From positions 831,001 to 895,000 of the forward strand of contig NZ_CP099760.1 of assembly GCF_040760005.1 (NCBI RefSeq): a stretch of DNA of 64,000 bases, in the 5' to 3' direction. Below the pieces are notes generated by a model. That model searched no databases and was not told the origin of the DNA. It saw only the letters and a program-made list of their open reading frames with translations. The position numbers and the translations under genes were made by a program. Source of the stretch: Pseudomonas sp. stari2 (lineage in GTDB: Bacteria; Pseudomonadota; Gammaproteobacteria; Pseudomonadales; Pseudomonadaceae). Shown piece after piece: positions 49,549 to 58,481 of the stretch (positions are counted from its first letter, which is position 1; every line of letters starts with the position of its first letter).

Positions 49549-49950
49549 TCAAACCAGAGGGGAAGCGCGGGGATTGAGGCTCGGCCATTGCTGGCGCGGT
49601 GTCGGGGTTTGCAGCACGGCGGGCGCCACACTGCGATTGCTTTCGTATTGGGCGAAATACAGCTGCGGCGAATGCCCCGGCAACGCCACCACCGGTGCCG
49701 ATCCGGAACAGCACCAGCAATGCTGCATGGTCGAATGATTTTCACCGCTTTGCGGCGCTTTCTGATCGAGGCTGCCGATGTCGATCGCCACCATCTTCGT
49801 CCCGCTGCCGGTGCAGAAACTGCTCCACAGCAACTGCTCGGCCGGCGTCTGCGCCGCCTGCGCCATCGCTCCCGTCAACGGCATGGCGAGCATGTTGAAC
49901 AGCACTGCAAAGCAGGCGATCCAGGCAAATGCGAGCCGGTGTCGGTTCAT
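49549..49950 (-). CDS. DUF2946 protein, first gene of the copper module
   Basis: A 133-residue protein with an N-terminal membrane/signal segment (FAWIACFAVLFNMLAMPLTG) and a cysteine cluster MQHCWCCSGSAP, typical of one DUF2946 subgroup. Function unknown; the cysteines and context point to copper. Upstream at 49973-49999 lies a GATCAGGC/GCCTGATC inverted repeat that could be the operator of the module. Confidence 0.82.
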   Translation of the reverse strand: MNRHRLAFAWIACFAVLFNMLAMPLTGAMAQAAQTPAEQLLWSSFCTGSGTKMVAIDIGSLDQKAPQSGENHSTMQHCWCCSGSAPVVALPGHSPQLYFAQYESNRSVAPAVLQTPTPRQQWPSLNPRASPLV

Positions 49951-50127
49951 GGGACAGATCCGTAGGGTGGGCGATCAGGCGCGGCTATTTAGCCTGATCA
50001 GGGCCGATAAGTAAAAAAGCGTCGTGCGGTTTGGTGTCGCAGCGCACTTTCAAGAGAGTGTAGCGGCTCGAATTTGCATTGCATGGGACTTGCGTCAACA
50101 ACTGAAGCTATCGCGAGAGGAAAAAAC

Positions 50128-50856
50128 TCAGCCCCGATCACGTTTTTCAAGAGCCGAGATGACGTCAGCAACCGTCCCAAACTCCCTATCAACCCCTGCC
50201 AACTCCGGCCGCTTCAACACCATCACCGGTATCCCAAGCTCCCGCGCCACGTCCAGTTTCGGCTCGGTTGCGGTGCTGCCGCTGTTCTTGCTGATCAGCA
50301 CGTCGATCTGCCGGCGTTCGAACAGCGCCCGCTCATCCTCCAGCAGAAACGGCCCACGGGCACCGATGACTTCGCAGCGCTCGTTGCCGGGGTAGGCGTC
50401 GAGGGCGCGCAGGGTCCAGAACTGGTGCGCCGGGATTTCATCGAGGTGTTGCAGCGGTTCGCGGCCGAGGGTGAACAGGGGGCGGCGGAAGGGGGCGAGG
50501 GCGGCGATCAGTTCCGCCCAGTCGGCGACTTCACGCCAGTCATCGCCCGGTTGTGGTTGCCACGCGGGGCGGCGCAGGGCCCAGCAGGGGATGCCGGTGT
50601 GTTGCGCAGCGGTGGCGGCGTTGTGGCTGATTTGTGCGGCGTACGGATGGGTCGCGTCGAGCAGCAGATCGATGCCTTCATCGCGAATGAACTGCGCCAG
50701 ACCTTCGGCACCACCATAGCCGCCGACGCGCACCTGACACGTCAGATCAGTCGGCACCCGGCCCACTCCGGCCAGGCTGTAAATGTGTTCCGGCCCCAAA
50801 GTGCGCGCGATGGCCAACGCTTCAGTCACGCCGCCCAGCAACAAGATCCGTTTCAT
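50128..50856 (-). CDS. cobK: Precorrin-6A reductase
   Basis: NADPH-dependent reductase, 242 residues, turning precorrin-6A into precorrin-6B. The N terminus [20 protein letters not shown] is the CobK/CbiJ cofactor site; [14 protein letters not shown] and [20 protein letters not shown] are family signatures. The ATG at 50854-50856 overlaps the cbiD stop by 4 bp; upstream codons are not conserved-looking. Last gene of cobL-cbiD-cobK. Confidence 0.93.
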   Translation of the reverse strand: MKRILLLGGVTEALAIARTLGPEHIYSLAGVGRVPTDLTCQVRVGGYGGAEGLAQFIRDEGIDLLLDATHPYAAQISHNAATAAQHTGIPCWALRRPAWQPQPGDDWREVADWAELIAALAPFRRPLFTLGREPLQHLDEIPAHQFWTLRALDAYPGNERCEVIGARGPFLLEDERALFERRQIDVLISKNSGSTATEPKLDVARELGIPVMVLKRPELAGVDREFGTVADVISALEKRDRG

Positions 50857-51950
50857 ACAAAAGCTCCCGCGCGGCCAACAATGCCGCCCTGACGGTCGAT
50901 CGCAAACACCTCGACCTGCACCTGTGCCGGGACCACGCTGCGGGCGAATTCCAGTGCATGGCGGCAAACTTCATCGCCCAGCGCAACACCCGCCGCACTG
51001 GCCATCGCCAACGCCTGCTGACTGGTGTTCGCCCCGCGAATGGATTGCTGCAAAGTGTCGTCAGCGCCAATCGCCGCCGCCCAGTCGGCCAGTTGCGGCA
51101 GGTCGATGCTCGAATGTCGTGAGTGCAGATCCATGTGCCCGGCCGCCAGTTTGCTGATCTTGCCGAAGCCGCCGCACAGACTGAGTTTATCCACAGGCAC
51201 CTTGCGCAGGTGCTTGAGCACGGCGCCGACGAAATCGCCCATTTCGATCAGGGCGATTTCCGGCAGGTCGTAGACCCGACGCATAGTGTCTTCGCTGGCG
51301 TTGCCGGTGCAGGCGGCGATGTGCAGGTAGCCGTTGGTTTTCGCCACGTCGATGCCTTGATGGATCGAGGCGATGTACGCCGCGCAGGAAAACGGCCGGA
51401 CGATGCCGCTGGTGCCAAGGATCGACAGGCCGCCGAGAATGCCCAGGCGCGGGTTCATGGTCTTCAGCGCCAAGGCTTCGCCGCCCTCGACATTGACCGT
51501 CACCTCGAAGCCGCCGCGATAGCCGGTTTCTTCGGCGAGCAGCGTCAGGTGATCGCTGATCATCTTGCGCGGCACCGGATTGATCGCCGGTTCGCCGACG
51601 CCCAGCACCAGCCCCGGGCGGGTGACGGTGCCCACGCCTTTGCCGGCAATGAAGCGAATCCCCGGCTCGGCCATCAGTTGCACGCGGGAATAGAGCAGGG
51701 CGCCGTGAGTAACGTCCGGGTCGTCGCCGGCATCTTTGATCGTTCCCGCTTCGGCGCCGTCATCGGTCAGCCGACAGAACTCCAGGCGCATCTGCACCTG
51801 CTTGCCCTTGGGCAACACGATCTGCACGGCGTCCGCCACCACTCCGCCGAGCAGCAGGCGCGCGGCGGCGAGGCTGGTGGCCGTGGCGCAGCTGCCGGTG
51901 GTCAGGCCGCTGCGCAGGGGCGCGGGTTGTTCGGCGGTTTCGTCACGCAT
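50853..51950 (-). CDS. cbiD: Precorrin/cobalt-precorrin C1-methyltransferase CbiD
   Basis: A 365-residue CbiD protein ([67 protein letters not shown]). It carries out deacylation-linked C1 methylation. CbiD is known from the anaerobic route, yet here it sits with the aerobic-type CobG and CobK, replacing CobF. It overlaps cobL by 8 bp and cobK by 4 bp. Confidence 0.92.
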   Translation of the reverse strand: MRDETAEQPAPLRSGLTTGSCATATSLAAARLLLGGVVADAVQIVLPKGKQVQMRLEFCRLTDDGAEAGTIKDAGDDPDVTHGALLYSRVQLMAEPGIRFIAGKGVGTVTRPGLVLGVGEPAINPVPRKMISDHLTLLAEETGYRGGFEVTVNVEGGEALALKTMNPRLGILGGLSILGTSGIVRPFSCAAYIASIHQGIDVAKTNGYLHIAACTGNASEDTMRRVYDLPEIALIEMGDFVGAVLKHLRKVPVDKLSLCGGFGKISKLAAGHMDLHSRHSSIDLPQLADWAAAIGADDTLQQSIRGANTSQQALAMASAAGVALGDEVCRHALEFARSVVPAQVQVEVFAIDRQGGIVGRAGAFV

Positions 51951-53154
51951 CGAGGGGTTTGACCAGATCGAGCAGGGTGATCGGCAAGGCCTGGCGCCAG
52001 GTGTCGAACTCGCCCAGGGGCTGCGCCTGGGCGATGTGGATGCGGGTCAGTTCGCCGCCGTGGCGTTCGCGCCAGCTCATCAAGGTCATTTCGCTTTGCA
52101 GGGTCACCGCGTTGGCGACCAATCGGCCACCGGGTTTGAGTTGTTCCCAGCAGGTTTCCAGCACGCCTTCGCGGGTCACGCCGCCGCCGATGAAAATCGC
52201 GTCCGGGCGTTCCAGTCCGGCGAGGGCTTGCGGTGCGCGGCCGCGAATCAGCTGCAGGCCGGGAACACCCAGCGCATCGCGGTTGTGTTCGATCAACTGC
52301 TGGCGACCGTCATCGGCCTCGATGGCCAGAGCGCGGCAGCTCGGGTGAGCGCGCATCCACTCGATGCCGATCGAGCCGCTGCCCGCACCGACGTCCCACA
52401 GTAGTTCGCCCGGGGTCGGTGCGAGGCGGGCGAGGGTGATAGCGCGCACGTCGCGTTTGGTCAGTTGGCCGTCATGCCGGAAGGCAGAGTCCGGCAGGCC
52501 GGCGAGGCGCGACAGGCTCGGAGTGCCTGGATCCGCCAGACATTCGATGGCGACCACGTTGAGGTCGGCAATGACCGGGTCATTCCAGTCGTTGGCGGTG
52601 CCGTCGATCCGGCGCTCGGCGCTGCCGCCCAGATGTTCCAGGACGCTCAGGCGACTGGCGCCGAACCCGCGCTCGCGCAGCAATGCCGCAACGGCCGCCG
52701 GGCTTTGACCGTCGTTGCTCAGCAGCAACAGGCGCACGCCGCTAAACAGTTGTGCGTTGAGGGCCGCAAGCGGGCGAGCCACCAGCGATAGCACGCTGAC
52801 GTCCTGCAACGGCCAGCCCAGTCGGGCCGCTGCCAGCGAGCAAGAGGACGGTGCCGGCAGAATCAGCATCTCGGCCCCCGGCACCTGCCGTGCCAGACTC
52901 GCGCCAACGCCGTAGAACATCGGATCACCGCTGGCCAGCACGCACACTGCTTCGCCATGGCGGTCAAGAACCGGAGCCAGCGAAAACGGGCTTGGCCACA
53001 ACTGGCGCTCGCCACGGATGCACACCGGCAGCAGATCCAGCTGACGCTGACCGCCGACGATCCGCGAAGCGCTCAGCAGGGCGCGCCGGGCATTTTTGCC
53101 AAGACCTTTGAAACCGTCTTCAGCAATGCCTACAACCGTCAGCCAAGGGGTCAT
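51943..53154 (-). CDS. cobL: Precorrin-6Y C5,15-methyltransferase (decarboxylating) CobL
   Basis: A 403-residue two-domain enzyme. The N-terminal CbiE-like tetrapyrrole methylase ([30 protein letters not shown]) covers about residues 1-205. The C-terminal CbiT-like SAM domain ([36 protein letters not shown]) covers the rest. The ATG at 53152-53154 is chosen because the domain starts right behind it. Its promoter side now faces the unrecognised cassette instead of cobG. Confidence 0.93.
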   Translation of the reverse strand: MTPWLTVVGIAEDGFKGLGKNARRALLSASRIVGGQRQLDLLPVCIRGERQLWPSPFSLAPVLDRHGEAVCVLASGDPMFYGVGASLARQVPGAEMLILPAPSSCSLAAARLGWPLQDVSVLSLVARPLAALNAQLFSGVRLLLLSNDGQSPAAVAALLRERGFGASRLSVLEHLGGSAERRIDGTANDWNDPVIADLNVVAIECLADPGTPSLSRLAGLPDSAFRHDGQLTKRDVRAITLARLAPTPGELLWDVGAGSGSIGIEWMRAHPSCRALAIEADDGRQQLIEHNRDALGVPGLQLIRGRAPQALAGLERPDAIFIGGGVTREGVLETCWEQLKPGGRLVANAVTLQSEMTLMSWRERHGGELTRIHIAQAQPLGEFDTWRQALPITLLDLVKPLDA

Positions 53155-53394
53155 GCGGATCCTCATCATGGGTTTTTCGTGGATGGGCGACATGATAACG
53201 CGGCTGTCTCGAACTGGCTGCCTTGCATTTTTACGAGGCTCGGACATCAAGTGTCGAAGTTGTTATTTGTTGAGAGGGTTTGTTTGTTGTTAGTTTCGGT
53301 GTTCTTCCTGTTTTTCAGGTTGCGTTTGATGTTGTCATTTATTTTTATGATGTGAGGGTTTAAATGTGAGTGTGTACTTGGAGGCGGGGCGGCT

Positions 53395-53994
53395 ATGGAG
53401 CAGTTTATGGAAGTGAGTAGTTCCAGTGTCGTGGAAAGCAACTTGTTGGCTTTTTTCTCTGGAGTGAGTCATCAAGAAAAGCAATACATCAAGGACAGCA
53501 TGCGATGGGCGGAGTATCAGGCGGATCTACGTCATGACAGACAACGTCGTCCGGTCGACTGGTTTGAATTTTATTCGGGAACACTCTGGTCCGTAGGCTG
53601 GGAATTGCAAGGTGCACCAGTAATTGTCGTGGAAAATAACTTTTCCGGGAATGTTCTCGATATCTGGGCGAAATCTATGTCGACGCTGCTGAGCAGGGGA
53701 AAAATCAGTCAGATGAGAGAGACCTTCAAGCTGCTCGAAACTCATCCTGAAGGGCTGGATCTGCTCACTCAAAGTACTAGGAAGTTGGGCGACTTTAGCT
53801 TTTCTCCTGCCTTTTATAATTCCAGTCAGGAACTGGAAATGGTCATCAGCAATGTGCGCATGCTGAGCAATAACTGGGGCTCCAGGTACCTGTTCTGGGA
53901 GGTAGACCATTCAATGTCCAAGCTTGATATTCAATCCAGACGGTTAGTGGTCACTTCAAAAAAAAATGGACCAGCATCGATCTGGCCTGAGTGA
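53395..53994 (+). CDS. Unrecognised 199-residue protein, cassette gene 1
   Basis: I do not recognise this protein. It is soluble by composition, with no signal peptide, no membrane segment and no cysteine. The N-terminal part is helical and charged (SHQEKQYIKDSMRWAEYQAD); the centre has GTLWSVGWELQGAPVIVV and the C-terminal half alternates beta-type stretches (GDFSFSPAF, RLVVTSKK). GGAGG lies 10 bp before the ATG. GC is only about 45-50% in lines I counted, well below the flanking cob genes. It is the first of three plus-strand genes placed between cobL and cobG; AT-rich spacers surround it. Confidence 0.65.
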   Translation: MEQFMEVSSSSVVESNLLAFFSGVSHQEKQYIKDSMRWAEYQADLRHDRQRRPVDWFEFYSGTLWSVGWELQGAPVIVVENNFSGNVLDIWAKSMSTLLSRGKISQMRETFKLLETHPEGLDLLTQSTRKLGDFSFSPAFYNSSQELEMVISNVRMLSNNWGSRYLFWEVDHSMSKLDIQSRRLVVTSKKNGPASIWPE

Positions 53995-54171
53995 CGCGGT
54001 AAAAGAGATGAGGAGGAAGGAAATCGAGTTGATGAGGTGATAGTGCGCTCTTGTTTTTCGGTGTTGTTTGAAATGTCTAGAATGCTATGGAGTTTGATAA
54101 ATTTTTTTTGGCTTGTTAGTTTTTGATTACGCCATGAGGGCGTAATTGGTTTAATTAAAGGAATGGATGTT

Positions 54172-54987
54172 GTGAACGAATTTACCAAGCAGGTAGTTGC
54201 CGCGGAGCAACGTGTAGCTCTGATTCAAGAGTGTAATGATTTTATCGCCGCGCGGCCTGTTCCGCGTGCAATGAAGTTTTCCGCTGGCGCGACACTCCCG
54301 GTCGACAAGGATGAACTTAACGCGGCCATTATGGGGACAGGCATTGCCGGTTTTGACGAAAGTATGTCCAAGCGCAGCAAGCGCATTGTTAAAAATACGT
54401 ATATGTACGCCGATCTGGTGTCCTTGCTCAAATACCCTTCCGCCAGCCAGAAGGAACAGCGTTACAACGAATTCATGCGACTGATGAAACTGTCGGGCTG
54501 GTTTGCCTTCAGTCAGCCTTACAATCGTTACAAGGCCACCTCCACGAAACTGACCATGGACAACATTGCGCTGAGCATCATCAATACCGCGCTGACAGCG
54601 GCGGTGGGTCAGGGTGCAGCCGTCTTGAAAGTACTCAAGGACGTGGCAGACACCACCATGGACGCACTGAAAGATGTCCCGCAAGCGCTGACAGTTTTTG
54701 AACGCAACACCAAGAAAGCGGAAGGCGGCAACTTCTGCATGTCGAGTGCTCTGGAGGACAAGGACGGTACGATCACCATGGCAATCGCGGCCGTGCAGTA
54801 CATGGCTGCGGCGCAACCGACCAAGGTACTGTTTGTCGAGTGGACTGCATCCAGTGTCGACATCTATAACGGCTCCGCCATCATGACTATGGACGAAGAA
54901 GACTACCTGTCGGTCGAGCCACTGATCGTCAAGGCACTGACCGCGGAGCGTGAAAAAGCGCTCAGCTATGAGTTTGGCGCCGCCTGA
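54172..54987 (+). CDS. Unrecognised 271-residue protein, cassette gene 2 (possible pore-former)
   Basis: I do not recognise this protein. The first two thirds are helical, with a long, mildly hydrophobic, Ala/Val/Leu-rich stretch at about residues 130-160 (NIALSIINTALTAAVGQGAA). The last third looks beta-rich (TKVLFVEWTASSVDIYNGSA) and ends acidic. No signal peptide; one cysteine. A helical body with one amphipathic hairpin is a shape seen in alpha-pore-forming proteins, but that is only a guess. An in-frame ATG at 54163 has no room for its ribosome site; AAGGA at 54158 is well spaced for the GTG at 54172, which I prefer. A terminator follows. Confidence 0.7.
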   Translation: MNEFTKQVVAAEQRVALIQECNDFIAARPVPRAMKFSAGATLPVDKDELNAAIMGTGIAGFDESMSKRSKRIVKNTYMYADLVSLLKYPSASQKEQRYNEFMRLMKLSGWFAFSQPYNRYKATSTKLTMDNIALSIINTALTAAVGQGAAVLKVLKDVADTTMDALKDVPQALTVFERNTKKAEGGNFCMSSALEDKDGTITMAIAAVQYMAAAQPTKVLFVEWTASSVDIYNGSAIMTMDEEDYLSVEPLIVKALTAEREKALSYEFGAA

Positions 54988-54998
54988 TATTCATTGAA

Positions 54999-55025
54999 GC
55001 CAGAGGCATGGGCCTCTGGCTTTTT
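54999..55025 (+). terminator. Terminator between cassette genes 2 and 3
   Basis: GCCAGAGGC/GCCTCTGGC, 9-bp stem, followed by TTTTT, 12 bp after the gene 2 stop. It separates or attenuates gene 3. Confidence 0.88.
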
Positions 55026-55039
55026 ATAAGGAGTAATCA

Positions 55040-55702
55040 ATGAATACAGATGTCGGTGTTAAAACGTTCATATGTGCCGGTACTGTGGTTCTGGTCGCAG
55101 ATGAGTTGCTGGAGTCGGACCGGTGCGACGGTTTGGATGCGCTGCTTTATGCTCAATTGGTCGCCTCGCACAAATGTCCTGATCTCACCCAGGTCGACTC
55201 ATGGAATCAGGCCAACAAGACCGCACTGAGAGTAACGGGTGCAATGTTGCTGGATAACCCGCACGCCAGCCTGCCTGTGCCGATGCCGGGCAGTTTTACC
55301 CTTGCCGAATTGATCCGTCGAATCTTTCACCAGTGGGGTCCTGCTGCGACCGACGAGGTCGTGGGTTCAAGCCTCACGTTGCTGTCGATGCAGGCATCGA
55401 GCGGGCACGCAATGGAGGTGTTGCTCCAGCACTCCCTGCATGAGGGCAAATGGGTGCGGTTCGGCTTCAGCCTTCTGTCTCGGGACCTGAGTGTGTCGAC
55501 GGTGTTCATCGCGTTCGAAGTCGATGAGGTCATTGAAGGCAATCTTTTGTGCCACCGATTCAATACCGCGAACGTGCTGGGTAACGTATCCATCGATGGC
55601 TACAAGGCGCTGATTGATCCCGAAGACTACGTCTTTTCCCGGGACAAAGTGATTGCGCTATTGGGCGACCGGCGGCAAGAGCAGATCATCGCATTGGCTT
55701 GA
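55040..55702 (+). CDS. Unrecognised 220-residue protein, cassette gene 3
   Basis: I do not recognise this protein. Soluble, no signal peptide, four cysteines. In overall plan (N-terminal helical part, central PMPGSFTLAELIRRIFHQWG, a Leu/Ser-rich middle, then HEGKWVRFGFSLLSRDLSVS beta strands) it resembles gene 1, and the two could be distant paralogs flanking gene 2. AAGGAG lies 7 bp before the ATG. It ends 130 bp before the cobG start. Confidence 0.68.
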   Translation: MNTDVGVKTFICAGTVVLVADELLESDRCDGLDALLYAQLVASHKCPDLTQVDSWNQANKTALRVTGAMLLDNPHASLPVPMPGSFTLAELIRRIFHQWGPAATDEVVGSSLTLLSMQASSGHAMEVLLQHSLHEGKWVRFGFSLLSRDLSVSTVFIAFEVDEVIEGNLLCHRFNTANVLGNVSIDGYKALIDPEDYVFSRDKVIALLGDRRQEQIIALA

Positions 55703-55832
55703 GCACTGACGAGGGGCGATCGGTTGTCCGACGGGCAGACTTTTCATGCTGTCAGGCAAAGCAGGCATAATGGCGACCTTTCGCCCACCAGAGCGCTGCC
55801 TGTCAGCCGGTCATCCCTTGAACGAACGTACG

Positions 55833-57131
55833 ATGTCCACTGCCATACGCCCCTCGGCTTGCCCGGGGTTGCTGCGTATTGTCCAGGCGCTGGATGGTGG
55901 TATCTGCCGGATCAAGCTCGATGGCGGTTCGATCAGGGCCGATCAGGCCGATGCGGTGGCCGATGCCGCCGAGCGGTTTGCCGGCGGGGCGATCGAGGCG
56001 ACCAACCGGGGCAATCTGCAGATTCGCGGCATCGGCGACCAGGCCGCCGCACTGATCGAAAGCCTGCTGGCTGCCGGACTTGGGCCGCGAACCGCAGCGG
56101 GCGACGATGTGCGCAACCTGATGCTCAGCCCGGCTGCCGGTATCGATCGGCAGATGCGCTTTGATACCCGTCCATTGGCCGGGCACATCCTCGAGACCCT
56201 GCAAAGCCATTCGCGTTTCCATGAGCTGAGCGCCAAATTCGCCGTGCAACTGGATGGCGGTGAAGCACTGTCGATGCTCGAACATCCCCATGACCTTTGG
56301 TTGTCGGCATTCGATGATTGCGGCGATACGCTGCTGGCGTTCGGCCTGGCGGGTTGTCCGACGGATCGACCGCTGGCTGCCGTGGCGCTGGCGGACGGAT
56401 ATGCGCTGGTGGTGGCGGTGCTGGAGCTGTTCCTCGATCTGGCCCGGCCGGAGCAGACGCGGATGCGCCATCTGCTGGATGAATGTCCGGCGCCGGTGTT
56501 CCTGGAAAAGCTCGGTCAGCGAATCAGCCTGAAAGCCGTCGGAGAGTGGCAATGCGAAGCCGGACCGGAAGGTTTGCACATCGGGATCCATCCTCAGCAA
56601 TCGGCCGGTCAGGTCTATGTCGGTGCCGCACCGGCGCTCGGCCGCCTCGATCCGGGCATACTGCGTGGCGCCGCACAACTGGCCAGAACCTTCGGCGACG
56701 GCAGCCTGCGCTTCACCCCTTGGCAGAGTCTGTTGTTGCCCGATGTGCGGGAAGCCGATGCGGTTCAAGTGCTCGACGAGTTGGGCAAGCTGAACCTGCT
56801 GACCCATTTCGAAGATCCTTTAGCACACCTGATCGCCTGCACCGGCTCCAATGGCTGCGGTAAAGGCTTGGCCGATACCAAACACGATGCCCGCCTTCTG
56901 GCTACGCTGTTGCCACACGCCGTGGATGTGCACCTGTCCGGCTGCTCGCGTTCCTGCGCCGCCGCACACCGGGCTGCCGTGACTCTGCTGGCGGTCGGCC
57001 CCGGTCACTACGATCTCTATTTTCGCGATGCAGCGCTGCCCGGTTTCGGCGCGCTGCACGCTCACAACCTTACTATCGAAGCGGCCGCGACCCTGCTCGC
57101 CGCCCGCTCACGGAGCCCCATTGATGCTTGA
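55833..57131 (+). CDS. cobG: Precorrin-3B synthase CobG
   Basis: A 432-residue Fe-S/haem monooxygenase-like enzyme of the sulfite/nitrite-reductase fold that makes precorrin-3B with O2, the step diagnostic of aerobic cobalamin synthesis. The 4Fe-4S ligands appear as CTGSNGC and, downstream, GCSRSCAAAH. Both ferredoxin-like halves are present (CPGLLRIVQALDGGICRIKL; EGLHIGIHPQQSAGQVYVG). The ATG at 55833 is favoured over two earlier in-frame ATGs, since conservation starts at CPGLLR. It overlaps cobH by 8 bp. Confidence 0.9.
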   Translation: MSTAIRPSACPGLLRIVQALDGGICRIKLDGGSIRADQADAVADAAERFAGGAIEATNRGNLQIRGIGDQAAALIESLLAAGLGPRTAAGDDVRNLMLSPAAGIDRQMRFDTRPLAGHILETLQSHSRFHELSAKFAVQLDGGEALSMLEHPHDLWLSAFDDCGDTLLAFGLAGCPTDRPLAAVALADGYALVVAVLELFLDLARPEQTRMRHLLDECPAPVFLEKLGQRISLKAVGEWQCEAGPEGLHIGIHPQQSAGQVYVGAAPALGRLDPGILRGAAQLARTFGDGSLRFTPWQSLLLPDVREADAVQVLDELGKLNLLTHFEDPLAHLIACTGSNGCGKGLADTKHDARLLATLLPHAVDVHLSGCSRSCAAAHRAAVTLLAVGPGHYDLYFRDAALPGFGALHAHNLTIEAAATLLAARSRSPIDA

Positions 57132-57750
57132 TTACATCCGCGACGGTCAGGAGATCTATCGCAACTCCTTCGCGATCATTCGCAGCGAGGCCAACCTGGC
57201 CCGTATCCCGGCCGACCTGGAAAAACTCGCCGTGCGGGTGATCCACGCCTGCGGCATGGTCGAGGCCATCGACGGGCTGCAATTCTCCGAAGGCGCGGGC
57301 AAGGCCGGGCGCGATGCGCTGGCCGCTGGCGCGCCGATCCTGTGCGATGCGCGGATGGTCTCCGAAGGCGTGACCCGTGCGCGCCTGCCGGCCAACAACG
57401 AGGTGATCTGCACCCTGCGCGACGACGGCGTGCCGGAGCTTGCGCGTGAGCTGGGCAACACTCGCTCGGCAGCGGCGCTGGAGTTGTGGCGTCCGCATCT
57501 GGAAGGCAGTGTGGTGGTGATCGGCAACGCGCCGACCGCGCTGTTCTATCTGCTGGAAATGCTCGACGCCGGCGCTCCGAAACCGGCGCTGATCCTCGGC
57601 TTCCCGGTGGGCTTCGTCGGCGCTGCCGAATCCAAGGCCGAGCTGGCTGCCAACAGCCGTGGCGTGCCGTTCGTGATCATGCAGGGTCGCCTCGGCGGCA
57701 GCGCCATGGCCGCCGCTGCGGTCAATGCCCTCGCCACGGAGATCGAATGA
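57124..57750 (+). CDS. cobH: Precorrin-8X methylmutase CobH
   Basis: A 208-residue methylmutase that shifts the C11 methyl to C12, yielding hydrogenobyrinate. [18 protein letters not shown], the catalytic-histidine region [14 protein letters not shown], and [15 protein letters not shown] plus [13 protein letters not shown] identify it. Overlaps cobG by 8 bp and cobI by 4 bp. Confidence 0.95.
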   Translation: MLDYIRDGQEIYRNSFAIIRSEANLARIPADLEKLAVRVIHACGMVEAIDGLQFSEGAGKAGRDALAAGAPILCDARMVSEGVTRARLPANNEVICTLRDDGVPELARELGNTRSAAALELWRPHLEGSVVVIGNAPTALFYLLEMLDAGAPKPALILGFPVGFVGAAESKAELAANSRGVPFVIMQGRLGGSAMAAAAVNALATEIE

Positions 57751-58481
57751 TGCAGGCCAAAGGACGTTTGATTGGCCTGGGCGTCGGCCCCGGTGATCCG
57801 GAACTGATTACCGTCAAGGCACTGCGCCTGTTGCGCGAATCGCCAGTGGTGGCGTACTTCGTGGCCAAGGGCAAGAAGGGCAACGCGTTCGGCATCATCG
57901 AGGCGCACCTGCAGGACGCGCAGAATCTGCTGCCGCTGGTGTACCCGGTGACCACTGAAGTGCTGCCGGCGCCGCTGTCCTACGAACAGGTGATCAGCGA
58001 TTTCTACGATGACGCTGCCGAGGAAGTGGCCGTGCATCTGGATGCCGGTCGCGACGTGGCGGTGATCTGCGAGGGTGATCCGTTCTTCTACGGTTCCTAC
58101 ATGTACCTGCATGATCGCCTCGCCAGCCGTTACGAAGCTGAAGTGGTGCCGGGCGTTTGCTCGATGCTTGGTGGCGCTTCGGTGCTGGGTGCGCCGCTGG
58201 TCTATCGCAATCAGAGCCTGTCGGTGCTGTCCGGCGTGCTGCCTCACGAAGAGCTCAAGCGCCGTCTGGCCGATGCCGACGCGGCGGTGATCATGAAGCT
58301 GGGACGCAACTTCCCGAAGGTGCGCGACGTTTTGGCAGAGCTGGGTCTGGCAGAGCGTGCGCTGTACGTCGAGCGCGCGACCATGGCCAACCAGAAGATC
58401 GTGCCGCTGGATGAGGTCGAACCGATGTCGTCGCCGTACTTCTCGCTGATCATTGTTCCCGGCGAACGGTGGCAAGGCTGA
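57747..58481 (+). CDS. cobI: Precorrin-2 C20-methyltransferase CobI
   Basis: A 244-residue SAM-dependent tetrapyrrole methylase. [17 protein letters not shown] is the N-terminal loop, [18 protein letters not shown] the SAM site, and [13 protein letters not shown] the third motif. The start overlaps cobH (ATGATG; the first ATG is used). Ends sharing one base with the cobJ start (TGATG). Confidence 0.95.
   Translation: MMQAKGRLIGLGVGPGDPELITVKALRLLRESPVVAYFVAKGKKGNAFGIIEAHLQDAQNLLPLVYPVTTEVLPAPLSYEQVISDFYDDAAEEVAVHLDAGRDVAVICEGDPFFYGSYMYLHDRLASRYEAEVVPGVCSMLGGASVLGAPLVYRNQSLSVLSGVLPHEELKRRLADADAAVIMKLGRNFPKVRDVLAELGLAERALYVERATMANQKIVPLDEVEPMSSPYFSLIIVPGERWQG

Noticed and set aside
53395..55702. 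Prophage, tailocin or insertion-sequence origin of the cassette
   Set aside because: No integrase, transposase, terminal repeats or phage structural genes are visible around it.
53155..55832. Cobalamin riboswitch before cobL or cobG
   Set aside because: Looked for a structured leader in both spacers; no convincing B12-box or conserved fold was seen, only AT-rich DNA and the cassette.
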